49,790 bases of DNA, taken from NCBI GenBank assembly GCA_000181795.3, contig CM012955.1, positions 8,453,873 to 8,503,662 of the forward strand, given 5' to 3'. How positions within the stretch are numbered: the stretch's first letter is position 1; every line of letters starts with the position of its first letter. Under the pieces are notes generated by a model, which worked only from the letters and a program-made list of their open reading frames with translations, was not told where the DNA came from and ran no database searches. The translations under genes and the position numbers were made by a program. Source of the DNA: Trichinella spiralis. Lineage: Eukaryota; Nematoda; Enoplea; Trichinellida; Trichinellidae. Shown one piece after another: positions 26,475 through 38,274 of this stretch.

Positions 26475-28696
26475 CACTGCATAGCAATTAAACTCGGACA
26501 TCTACAATTATGATAATAAATTCAAAATTCATAATAATATTTTATGCAAATTGAATAATTATACTTATTATTTGAAGTTATAATTCTCTGAAATACAAAA
26601 ATAATCTGATTGCCAGAGATTAAAATAAAAAAAAGAATATGTGAATAATTTTCGTTCTTTTTTCTTGAAATCATTTCGTGCAAACCTTTGGTGCAGATTC
26701 GTTTCTGGAACACTTGCTCTTGTTAGCATCGGTTTTGCATTGCAAATGCACCACATTGTGATATTCTAAAGTGAACAGAAAATAGACAAATAAATAATAA
26801 TGATAATAAGCAATTGAATTGAAATTGCTAAATAAAAGTTGCATAGTTTTTCACTGATGCAACGAACAGTAGTAAAATTGCTTTCTGGTTTCGTGCAAAT
26901 GCTGAACGTGCAATGCATGCCCCACTGGCATTGATGCTAGACGTGCTGTTTTTTTCTTCTTAAATTATAAATTATGATATTTTATAAATATGAAATAATG
27001 GGAACATTAATTTTTACCATCACACGAGCTTGCTGATTTGAAGAGCCTAATTGCAGCACGTTTAAGATTGAACTGAACTGGTCTTCAACATTTTTCATAT
27101 CTTCTCCACCCCTATCACATATACTGTTACAGTTGAAATGACAAACTGCTCTCTGCAAGTAGATGACAAAGTGTTAATGCATTATAAACGTAACATTAAA
27201 CATTTTCTTAACAATGCAAATTCTATAAACATAAATTGTCTATTTTTGAAATCCTTTTTTTGTTTATGTACAGATGAATCAGAAAATACGGAATTTCATT
27301 ACTTTTCCCTTTTGATAATCTTAATAATTTCGAATGAAAATGAAATTATTATCCATAAAATGCGCAACATATTAAATTATTTAATGACAAAAGAATAATA
27401 TTTGTTGCAATGCATTTCAATCTCACAACATGACTACTATGCAACATTGCTCATTCTATTTATTTAAATCAATTCTAGTCATTTGTTCATTGTAATAAAA
27501 TTGTACCAGGAACGATGAAACTTTTTTGAATTAGAGAAACAGCACAGTAAAAAAGAGTACTTTTTTGACATTTAGTTGTCTTGTTAAATGATGCGTGATT
27601 CATTTAACTTTTTACTTCAGTAGTTCTACAAATTTATTTGCAAAAGCGAATTGTCAGCTTAAACAATGTTTAAAATGCGTCTGCCAGACAAACGGTCGTT
27701 TCAGAATTTTGATTTTATCCGTATTTTGTTTGATCAATGCAATCATTTTAACCGCTTTATATGTTCTTTTTGCTATTAGTCACCGGTACTGTCAGTTTTG
27801 AATCAGAAGTTCTATTACAAATATAAATAAAATGAATTGTACTCTGATGAAGTATACTTTAGATTCTACATTTTGCATTCATTAATAATTTTGTCTTATA
27901 CAACTAAAAGCGTTTATATTTTACTATGCAAGTTTCTGAGCTCATCAGAAGCCTACGAAAACTGACTTTCAAAATTTGGCAAACTGATTCACGTACTAAA
28001 AATTTGTTGAAAATGCAATGCAACCGACAAACGTTTAGGAATAGAATTTTAAATTTTTTTCATTGATTAAATTACAACTTAAATTGAATCATAAAATAAA
28101 CAACTCGATACTGAAAATTATTTAAAACTATTGATCTTCTCTTTCGCGCTGGAATAATTTTGTAAAACTTACATTCAATGACGCATCACTACGATAAACA
28201 GTCAGCATTAGTATCATCCCACTGAAACAACGGTGACCGATAAAAATACTTTTTTCAGATTCTGTTTATTCGAATACTTTTTTAAAATTTCGTTTAAAAA
28301 GATTTTAACAAAATTTTGTATTAGCTGACAGTCATTTTAGGGTCCCTTGTAAAGTTCAACAATAAAAATTATTTTATGATTATGCACCTTTTACATTATT
28401 TAATTTCTTCATCTTATTTCAATATTTAAAGTTATTTCTCATGAAGATGAGCAATTTGTAAAATTAATTTTTTTCAATCGTACAGTAAGTCTTGGCTTTA
28501 CTTAGTTATCCAATACAGTCCCATTAGTCATACTGTAAAGTGCGTACCGACAATTATTGGTTGTGCACGAATACATTGTGAAGAATAAGTAGGTTTTCTT
28601 TATGCTGTTCTTAGCTTTCCAACTTTATCCTTTATCGAAAGGTTGTTCAAGTTCATTTCGGCGGCACAACGGTATCATACGACTGTGCTGATAGGT
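26475..28696. other. intergenic region between acid ceramidase and the RhoGEF; possible coding remnants
   Basis: Mostly AT-rich spacer. On the minus strand between about 26,690 and 27,120 there are short, splice-bounded open pieces. One (about 27,010-27,110, ending SNQQARVM before a GTAAAA donor) and another (about 26,870-26,950, containing ASGACIARSAFARNQKAILL) resemble parts of a von Willebrand A fold. They cannot be joined in one phase and lack the middle of the domain, so at best this is a broken relic. The rest shows no coding signal. Confidence 0.4.
26515..26520 (+). terminator. poly(A) signal of acid ceramidase
   Basis: Canonical AATAAA 41 bases after the stop codon of the acid ceramidase gene. 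Confidence 0.65.
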
Positions 28697-31600
28697 ATGA
28701 AACGAGATGTGAGTGTCAGCTGGCCAAACTTGGCAGAAATTTCCAGGTGAGTATATCTTTTTCAAAAAATTTCTGCTTCGTTTCATCCTAGTATTTTTTA
28801 TGTTACTTTCTGTTTTGTTACATTTTGTTTCATAATTTATACTATTTGTTTTTGATGCTTGATTCGATTTCAAAATAATTGACCATTTTATGTTTATTTT
28901 TTGCCGGTTAGCTAACGTGGGCAAAGTTCAAAATTTGCTTTTGCAATGTTTGAAAAGCGATTTGAATTTGTAACGGTTTTCATTGGAAACGATGCAGTGC
29001 ATATTTATTTTGTTTTTTTTTGTAATTTTTTTCCTGTAGTAGAACGCCGTCAACTTCGTTTTCAATATGCTGTTTGATCAAGTCCCACTCTTTAACTGCT
29101 AGTAGTCAAAGTGTCGAAGCCTGCCAGCTGTCGTTTGCTGACAATGGAGTCGATTTAGCTGCGACTGCTTCGCATGGTGTGCATAAGCATTTCGCAGACG
29201 GCAGCCGGAGAAGTTGTAGTGGTGACGACGGGACGCCAATGAAGCTTGCCGTCGACCGCGGAGCGCCAGTGAAGCTTTCCAAATCAGTCGAATGCGTCGG
29301 CCCGGGTACGGTCAGAGTTAATCTCGGCTGCTCAAAATCTGAAGTAGATTTATCACAACTGAGTGCTGCCAGTCGACTGTCAGAAAAACGCTTTTCACTC
29401 GGTGACCAAAGTTCGTTGGCGCAACGTTTGCACGACAGCAGCAACGAAGAAGACCCTGCTGGGACTACTGCTCTGACAGCTAATCCAGCGGACCAGCAGA
29501 AGGAGCTGTTGAAATTTGTCGACAATGCTGTGCACCTTGATCGATCTTTCAGCTCGACTCCGTCGATAGATGTGGACTCGAGTCTTGCTTATTTCGCTGT
29601 ATTGCCGCGCGGTATTTGCTGTATTTGTGCTTATCTTGTTACGTTGCTTGTTAATTTTCTTTTTGTTTTCTTCAGACAAACCCAACGAAGTATCCAGAGA
29701 ACGACTGCGACAAATTCGAGCCTCATCGATGGTGGTGCCAGCAATTACACCTCGTCTGCCACTGATGGGCTTACTTCCGAAAGCTGTTGGCAAAGCTTCG
29801 AACGACAAGTACGTGAAATAATAGTCTTCTCTTTTGTGTCTTCTTTTTGTTTATTAACTTCGTCCGTTCACGAAGCATAAAGTACTCGTGCTCCAGTAAT
29901 CGCGCTTGCTGTTCGGTAAACAAAGCAAACTGCTCTCTTTTCTTTACCCAGCGAAGAAAAATACCGTATTACAGAAAAGATAGACAAGCACAATATTTTT
30001 TAAGTTTTTTTTTCTTCTTGATAAGGATGTGGTTTTCCACTTTCAACGCGTGTTTGTTTTATCTTTTATCATTCGTCGTTGACATTTTACTTCTTGTCAC
30101 TTATCCAGGAATTTAGTTTTTTGGGAAACATTGCCATTTTGTTTGTCCAATTTTTGCATAGATATACGCATATTTGTCTTGAGTTGTTGATTATGCAGAT
30201 GTAATTTGGCATGTTTTGGTAATTGTTGTTTTTTTTTCTAAAATTCCTTTTATAAGCGCTTGCATTTTTAAATACAACAACGTACAGTCAGTTTTTGTCG
30301 TGAAGTGGAAGTTCTCTGTTTGTGTTGTTGGGTTGCTTTGAAATTTGTTCATAGTTTCGTTTAAGAAAGTATTGTTTGAGCTGTTCTTTTTTTATGTCAA
30401 CTATTATTACCAGAGGAAAGCACCGGTTGGTATTTTTTGAAAGTTGGAATTGAATCGATCTTTTTCTTTTTTCGATGCTGTGTATTTTGCACTCGTCATG
30501 CTGCAAGGTTGCACTACCTGGTGGCAGATTATTTTTTGTTTTCGATTTGTGTAAAAGGATATTTTTTAAATTATTATAATATTATTTTCCCGACAAAATT
30601 TCAAATTACCAAAAAAAAGAAAGAGAAAGGTAATTTGAAAATTTTTTACCATTTCAGTCCGATTGGTTTATATTTAAAAATGTGCAGGTAGGTAAATTCA
30701 CAGTTGAAGTATTGTGTAAAGTTTTAAAGTGGATTTAAAGTTTAATCGTGAATAGTTGTTGTGGGTTAGTTTTATCGGAACAGTGTCGTCTGTGTTTGGT
30801 ATGATTCGTTGTGCTAGCGTTCACAATTTTAGAGTCGATCTCAAGTCTATTGAAAAAGTACTGAAGTTGCGCTCTTCGAAGAAGCATGCTAAAGTGAAAG
30901 TGAGCAGATGATATTTTCCAATTCGTTGCTATTCGACTATTGCGAATTTTTAAATTCAAGGAGAAAAAGCAGCACGTTTGGTTGCAGTGCCAAGAAAAAG
31001 CCGGCCTGAACTGTGACATTTGTAACAAAGCAGAAGGGAATTATTCGTTTGTTCGTTGCACTGGTGAGAAGCATTGAAACTTACATCTTATATCTATCTG
31101 TCTATGTATACATACAATTGTTCAATCGTCTAATTTCAGAATGTCACGCTGTTTTACATTCTCATTGCAAAACTGCTGCTAATAAAGCCAGTTGTTCTAG
31201 AGGCAAAGCTGCGTCGAAAGTATTCACAAATTTATTTAATTAAGAAGAAGAAAAAAATTATTTATATATTTATTTATATATGTGTGTGTGATTATTTCTT
31301 TCATTTATTTATTAGCATTCCTCAGTGATGTTTCAAACTAGGCCGCTGAGTCTTGTTAGTCGTTTCAGCAGCTTCCGTTCAGGTAATTTATTTTTAAATA
31401 ATACATTTTGCTTTTTTCTTCCAAGCAAATGTGTGTCCGTCTGCTTTTGAATAATAATTCATTCTTCTGCCGTGATGAATTCAGATTCCAGTAGTAGTGT
31501 AATTGGGCAAATTTATGCGGAAACATCCAATCGAAGTGGCCCACTGCCGCAATCAGCCGATTGTGTAATATCTGTTTTGCCCGACGGGGCAGGTGTTTAT

Positions 31601-34600
31601 ACGATGTGAGTTGTTATTTTTCAAAGAAAAAGCTTTTTAGCTTTAACATTTTTCACTTACTCTTTTCAATTTATTAAAAAAAAAATTTTTTTCTCAGACC
31701 TGATGAAAAATGGGCAGAATTGGGTCTGTGGTCAGCAGAGGCGGACGGAAATTGGTGGAGCACTGGTCGAGGAAAAGTGGCAAGGAATTACATGTCGACC
31801 AAAGAAGTGAAGCGGCAGGATATTATACACGGTTTATTATGCAGAGAAACTAGAGCTATAAAATATCCTAAACCATTGCTGCAACTGTTTTTTAGAGCTG
31901 GTCACTACTGAACGGCATCATTGCATTACGCTTGTTCTCTTGAAACATGTTAATAATTTTTATTCGTTGCAATTTTTCAACTCCCACTCTGAAATTCGGT
32001 TCATTTTTTGTAGACTTATTTCGATGGACTGTTGGGGTTGAATATTTTGACCAACGATGAATTGAACATGCTGATGCCCCACTTGGAATTGTTGCTTGAA
32101 GTCCATCTTCATTTTCTTCAGCTGTTGAAGAAGAAAGTCGACGAGTCGGTAGTGGTGGAGAATGTGCACGAGATTTTTATCGAACAGGCAAATTTTTTAA
32201 ATGCCTATTTATTTATTTATTTATTTTGTTTACTTTATAAGACAGATTGTGCTTATCTGATGATGTTTTTGTTTGTTGTATTCATTTCGAATTTTGCTTG
32301 CAGTTTACTGGCGGAGTGGCTGAGAAAATGCAACTGGCATATACGACATTTTGTTCAAGAAAAGATTTCAGTGTTCAAGAATATCACCGACTTTGTCAGG
32401 CGAGCCCAAATTTTAGCATCTTCATGGAAGTAAGAATTATTAATAATAATAATAATATTTTTTTGTAATCAATTATCAATTTAGAATATGAACAAACTGC
32501 CTTATTTCAAAGCGCGCAGTCTTCCGGATTGTTTGCTTTTGGTCACGCAACGTTTGTCCAAGTATCATTCATTCGTTGAAAGTTTGAGAAAAAATACTGG
32601 TAAAATGAAGAAATTTATTCCAATATTTCATTTTTGATTGCCCCATTGGATAATTTTGAATATTCATTTCAGAAGATGCTTTGCTAAAGGATGAGATTCT
32701 TAAAGCTGAACAAGCGGTGAAAAAACTGGTGGCCAACGTGGACCAAGGAATTGGTGATATTCAGTTGCAACAGCTATGCAAAGAAATTGTTGCTCAAATG
32801 GACACGAAAGAGTCGACAACATTTTTGGGGAAAACATTTACAGTTCGTTGATATTTTATATGCTTTTCAAATAGCTGAATTTTTTCTATTATTAGAAAAA
32901 TGAGTTATTATCCAATACGAGGACTTTACTGCACGCCGGTGATGTTTATTGGCAAAATGCGATGAGAAAGCCTACCGGTAAACTACTTCTTTCTTTTCCA
33001 TACTTCTCTTATATATATATTATTTTTAGAAGTGAAAATGTTGCTCTTTTCTGATATTATTGTTTTTTTGCAACGAGTGGGAAATAGCTATGCATTTTTT
33101 TCACAAGACAACAAGGTGGTTTTGTGGTCGATTTTCCATTTTGCCCAGTCTTTTTGAAAATATTCTATTCAAAATTAGGAATGCATCATTTCGTTGCTAA
33201 AATTGATTGTGCGTGAAAAAGCTGGTCGGTCTGGTTCGCAAGGTCTGTATCTCATTTCAGCTGCCCCTTCCCATGCTGAAATGTACGAGATCATTTGCCA
33301 CACGAAGAAGATGCTCGCCTCTTGGACCGAGCGAATTCAGCGAGCAGTTGATGTCTGTCCGCCTGCAGGTACACACAACCATCCAAAGCAATTTTCCACA
33401 TTTATATACCACGATTATGCTTTTTTTTAATTTTCTCTTTTTTTTCAACCTCAACTTTACTGATCAATTTTAAGCTATTGAAGAGCGTCCTTCTTCTGAA
33501 TCTGTTTTCGCCGTGGAGCATGAAGAACAGTTGAAAACTTTATTTGGTACACAATTTTCATTTTCTTCTATCATCACATAACAGCATTGAATCTGAATAT
33601 ATGAATTTGCTTATTGAAAAAATTTATTAAATAAAATTCATTCTGTTATTCAATTACTTTTCAGGAAAAGTGAACAGCTGCAACGACGAGTTGAAAAAAT
33701 TATTAGACTGTCAAATTGAAGCGTATGGTGAAATTTTGGTGAGTTTTTTTGAATTATTATCAATCTATTTTATAAAGCGATCATTGCTGAGCATTCAATT
33801 CGTTGGTTTGTATTTTTAAGCAACTTGTTCACAAGATGAATATTCCGGATGAAGAGGAACGAATGAAAGTGGGCAACTATTCTGTTTTATAAAATTTTCC
33901 AATGTTCACACATAGCCGAGGTTCGTTTTAGATCATGAAAACTATTGACGAATGCTTGCCGGCGAAGATTGCGGCTACAGCTGTTGCCAGATGTAAGTGA
34001 ACGAGTGCTTGTGTCTGTTTTGAAAAATTGCATTTTTTCCATCCCTTGCACTAAATGATCTTTTCCATATTTCACAGTTGCTGATTTGATGTCACAGCTT
34101 GTAAGAGAGCGTTGTAAGCAGCAGTTGTTGAATTTGGCTTGCCCGGCTGATACTGCAACAGCCCAGACAACAACATCCAGCGATGGTTCCAATATCAATC
34201 GATCCCAGACATTCCATGGCATGCGTAACGACAGCAAAAAGTCAAGTAGGCATTTGCATTTTTGCAATTAAAATGCAATTACTATTTGATATTCAAATTC
34301 AGTAAAGTTTTATGTTGTAAAAATCAGTTTGTGAAAGTAATAGGAAAAAGGTAAAAAGATGGATATCGATTTGAATAATACACAAAAAGTAGTTTCATTA
34401 TTATTTTCAGTTTTCAAAACAGATGCTTTGTTTATTGTTAGCTGTGTTATTTGTTATTTAAAAGTTGGTTTTTTCGAAACATTTTTACATTTGTTACACA
34501 TATTTTTAGAATTGTATCGGAAACGTGTAACTGTCTCTGGCATACCGCAACGTTGTGAAGAAAATCGTATTGTAGTAAGTTTTGTATCACATTATGAAAA

Positions 34601-35966
34601 AGTGTGAATAGTATGAAATAGATTTCAATTATGTTTTGTCTTATTGAATCCTGATTAATAGTAATAATAATAATAAGATGCGATGTACGTTTAAGGAAAC
34701 TGCAATAGATAATGGAATGAGCGGGGAAATTCATGCAGATTCGAAAAGTGCATTTTGTGCGGTGATGAGCCGGTTGAAAGATGCGGAAGTAATCTTGAAA
34801 TTGATTGAAAATTCAATCTTACTCATGTTGTTCAAATTGTTTATTAATAATTTTTTTTCTCTTATTCAAGATTGAATTGGATGGAATGAAGCACGAGAAG
34901 GCAATGTGAGTTCTCTTTTTTCTTTCTTTTTCATATCTTTCCTTTTATCCTGAATTTCATCAACTTGCCACTCTTCTGTTATTATATTGTAAAAATTAAT
35001 GCAAATTATTGTCGCCTTGTGTAAATATGATAAGTTTCCTTGTTGGAAGCATTCGTCATTTTAGCCATCTGTTGGTGTTTATTGTGTTTGCAAATGTTTA
35101 GGCTGCTGATAGAATTGGAGAAAGAGAAAAGCATTCGAAGTAGTAGCGCGCAAAATGTTTACAATGCTGGCTTGGAAGAGCTTCGTCGGTTGCATTCAGA
35201 TTTTGAGAAACGGCGTAGTGAATTTCAGCAGTTGGTCGATGAGAAAAAATCCGATTTCGAACATAGGGAAAATGCCATTCGTGAAAAAGAGGTTTGTTTG
35301 TTTGCCTCTCATTTGATTCTTATAATACAGGTCGTCATTTTTATTGTTGTGGTTCCATTATTTGATTTGTGCTTTTAGGAACGATTGAATCGTGAGGATA
35401 GTGAATTGCAAAGCAAATGGCAATGCTTGCGTGAAGCGTGGGAAAAATTACAACTTTCCGGCGTTCCTATCCGGTCACTGACATCGCCATTGGCACCGAG
35501 TACAAGTTGCGCCGCTTACATTGCGACTTGCAATTCATCGACTAATGCATCGAATCCGGTTAATCATCCTGCTGCTGGCGGTGATAATAGTAATAATAGT
35601 GGTCCAATTGGGAAACAATCCAACAGCACCGTTGCTAATTCGACTCCCACTGTTGGCGTTGATGATAGCAGTAATATAACGTGCGTTCGTTCAGGCGTCG
35701 GTATATCCGGTGGCTCGACGAGCGCTTCTGCTGAAAAGCAGTCGTTTAGGAAGGTTCAAGTGCCACCGTATTTGTTGGGTTCATTTGTCCATAGTGGACG
35801 TTTGCCTGACGATCTAGTGCGTCAGCAGTTGCCGTCTAAGCTTCTCAAGGATGACATGTTCAATTCGTTGTCGTCGCGTTTCCAGTCCAGCATGAAGGAA
35901 CGGCGGAAAGGTTCTCCGAAAGTAAAAGATAATCACTCAATCAACGTGAAGGGCAAGCAGAAATGA
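28697..35966 (+). CDS. Lbc/GEF-H1-family Rho guanine nucleotide exchange factor (C1-DH-PH-coiled coil), 27 exons
   Basis: The RhoGEF loads Rho-family GTPases with GTP. Exons are 28697-28746, 29040-29611, 29676-29808, 30833-30899, 30961-31063, 31140-31219, 31316-31382, 31485-31605, 31698-31831, 31896-31948, 32014-32187, 32304-32429, 32485-32599, 32673-32842, 32896-32977, 33030-33115, 33179-33368, 33475-33546, 33665-33738, 33821-33868, 33932-33992, 34078-34245, 34510-34574, 34678-34788, 34871-34905, 35102-35291 and 35379-35966. These make 1244 in-frame residues. A Cys/His-rich C1-like finger is at about 278-330 (CDICNKAEGNYSFVRCTECH). DH is at about 435-655 (VKRQDIIHELVTTERHH; LPDCLLLVTQRLSKYHSF) and PH at about 656-770 (LKLIVREKAGRSGSQGLYLI). 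A charged coiled coil (about 986-1065) and a Ser/Asn-rich tail follow. The order fits ARHGEF2/AKAP13/ARHGEF28. Intron 11 uses a GC donor. The first exon is short and an upstream alternative start is possible. Confidence 0.9.
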
Positions 35967-36323
35967 ATAACTTGTAGTGAGATTTTCTTTTTTGTAGTTT
36001 TGCAATTTATTATAATTAATTTTTTTTACTTTTTTCTTTACCATGAACGGTGTCTTTTTATATGCCGGTTACTATCACACGCCATCATATCGCTCATTTT
36101 CTACTTTTACTTCACTGATTTCTGAGCAGTGCTGTTAATCTTCTTTTTATCTTTTTTAGTTTTCTTTTTCTTGTTTTTCGTAGCTACAGCTTTTTTTATT
36201 TTCATCATTTTACGCTTGAGCAGTTTAATTAAATGTTATAATTGATAATCTCAATTCAACATTATCTCTTTATATGTATATGCATATGTGCAAGATATGC
36301 AATAATGCATATTATATATGATG

Positions 36324-36355
36324 ATATGCACATGCATATGCATATGCATATATAT
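36324..36355. repeat. (ATGCAT)n repeat
   Basis: Overlapping ATGCAT/ATATGC units, a self-complementary tract that can form hairpins. A related ATATGCATATG lies 40 bases upstream. Confidence 0.8.
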
Positions 36356-36560
36356 TGCCGAGGTTTGGTAGATACCATGTTGTTCGCGTGAATGAATCCA
36401 CTTTTGGAAGCAGTGTGGCAGGGCAAGGGTTCAGTTGCGGAAAAAAGAGATTTCTCACGTTTATTCTCAATCGAATTCTCAATTCTTTAGCTTCAGCTTT
36501 TCCAGTCTCTCTGGCTTGTTCTTTTTCTTTTTTGTTTTCTACACCGAACAAATACACTGA

Positions 36561-36589
36561 TAATAATAATAATAATAATAATAATAATA
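36561..36589. repeat. (TAA)n microsatellite
   Basis: About nine to ten TAA units in the RhoGEF-ALG9 spacer. Confidence 0.9.
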
Positions 36590-36963
36590 GGAATAATAAT
36601 GATCTGATAGTGCCAGCTGGTTTGTTTGCTTGTTAGTTTGCCGTAAAGCATAGTTATGTGTATTTAGTGAAGAGTGGCTGAAATTCTGCTGGAACAGTGG
36701 CGCACTTTTGTCTTATCACTTAGTATCTTCATTCATTTTATCCTCTCTCACAGGTCGATAAGTAAACAGTGCGCTTCGATGTATGATAAGCTGCTGTTTT
36801 CGTTTGCTTGCTTATTTATTATTGTACATGGCTGATGATTGCATTGTTTCAAATCTGAAATCTGTTTCTCTTGTTTGTGAAATTGAACATTCTTTTATCA
36901 TCTGCTTTCCGTGTTTGTTCGGAAGAGCATTTTTTGCCATTTCAACCTATCAAGTCGTATAAT

Positions 36964-36986
36964 TGTGTGTGTGTGTGTGTGTGTGT
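36964..36986. repeat. (TG)n microsatellite
   Basis: About eleven TG units in the RhoGEF-ALG9 spacer. It is the only TG/CA tract of this length that I noticed in the window. Confidence 0.9.
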
Positions 36987-38227
36987 TGTGGCTTTTAGTG
37001 AAGACAATCAAAAGCCCCTTCTAAATAGTGACTCTTCTCGAATGACTTCTGACCCTGCTATTTCTCCACTTCTGCATTATTTTGCACCCATCTTTCGACA
37101 TTCTACTAGTGGCACAGCGAACGACAAGTTACGAATAGACACACGCACACGCTCACATAAAAAAAAGTGTCTTCAACAAAGCAGCATTCTTTGAATGCTG
37201 CATGAGAAAACTATTAGGAAACGCAATTACTTGCAGACTCATCGATCACCACATGCTGACCCACGCCTACGGCGGCTTGCTTATAGCCAATATTTATTTA
37301 TATTACCGCTTATACTCTCCTCTCCTCCGTTGCATAGTTGCTAAAAACAGCGCCCGCCATTTTTCATCGGATGAAACGGCGGCTGATGTTCTATGTAGCA
37401 GCCTACTTTTGCTTGACGTTGTCATATGTTAAGCTGCTGTCATTTTGTCAGATCAAAGGGGACCGACGTATCTAGGCTCTGTTTTTTCACAATCAGTTGT
37501 TCTGCCAATGTTATGAAAAATTATGCCCAGTAGCGAAACATTCTTTTGAAAATGCCAAGGCACTTGGCAGCTTAACGTTTTGCCATTTTCAAAACGATTA
37601 TATAATACTTTTAATATATTTTTGGTGCTTCCGAGATGCGGAAAATATTACTGAAATGAAAAAAAAGTACGATTGGCTTCGTCAGTTTTGCTGAAAATCT
37701 TATCAACAAAAATGTGCAAGAATTCAAGCATATGAAATGAATTATCAGTCAGATGATACATGAAATTAGACAGCTACTTGTTTTAGAGGTGCCGTGTTTT
37801 GACCGAACTTACAGTTTTGACCATCCGCATTAAGCATATACATACAGTAATTACTCTTACTCATTTATGTGTATTTATTTGTTTAACATCAGTTCATGAT
37901 GCACTGATGACATTGAAAATCATTAGCAACCATTACAGAAAAAATCCAAACGAATGAATTATCATTCTTAAATACTTGGATTATTAAAACTTCTTCTTAG
38001 CATGTAAGTATCTCTTGTATTATTACATACAGTTATTCTTTTTTTACACTTTATTACTTTCATCATAATACGTTCATTACTTACTTATTATTAATAAGTT
38101 TCATTTAACAACATTTTATTTTCACTTCAATATACAATATATACTTAAAATATCGATAATAGTCACATTGTTAACACTAACTAATATTGGAGTTACAACG
38201 CAGTATTATTATATAAACTTTTCAAGC

Positions 38228-38233
38228 TTTATT
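38228..38233 (-). terminator. poly(A) signal of ALG9
   Basis: AATAAA on the minus strand about 42 bases past the ALG9 stop codon. Confidence 0.6.
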
Positions 38234-38274
38234 CTTTTCATTGCAGAAATCAAAGAAAAGCTTTTAGTTTTAGT

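Larger units (their letters stand above)
35967..38274. other. convergent intergenic region between the RhoGEF and ALG9
   Basis: This region holds the RhoGEF 3' UTR and several simple repeats (listed separately). Open frames such as 36355-36636 are the repeats themselves translated, for example (AAT)n read as poly-Asn. No gene seen. Confidence 0.6.

Noticed and set aside
31220-31320. Acceptor ATTCCTCAG at about 31324 as the start of RhoGEF exon 7
   Set aside because: It would start TGATG and break the phase. The acceptor TTATTAG ending at 31315 joins in phase 0 and keeps the frame into FQTRPLSLVSRFSS.
36355-36636. Plus-strand open frame of 93 codons with a poly-Asn stretch
   Set aside because: The Asn run is the (AAT)n microsatellite translated, and the rest has no family sequence.
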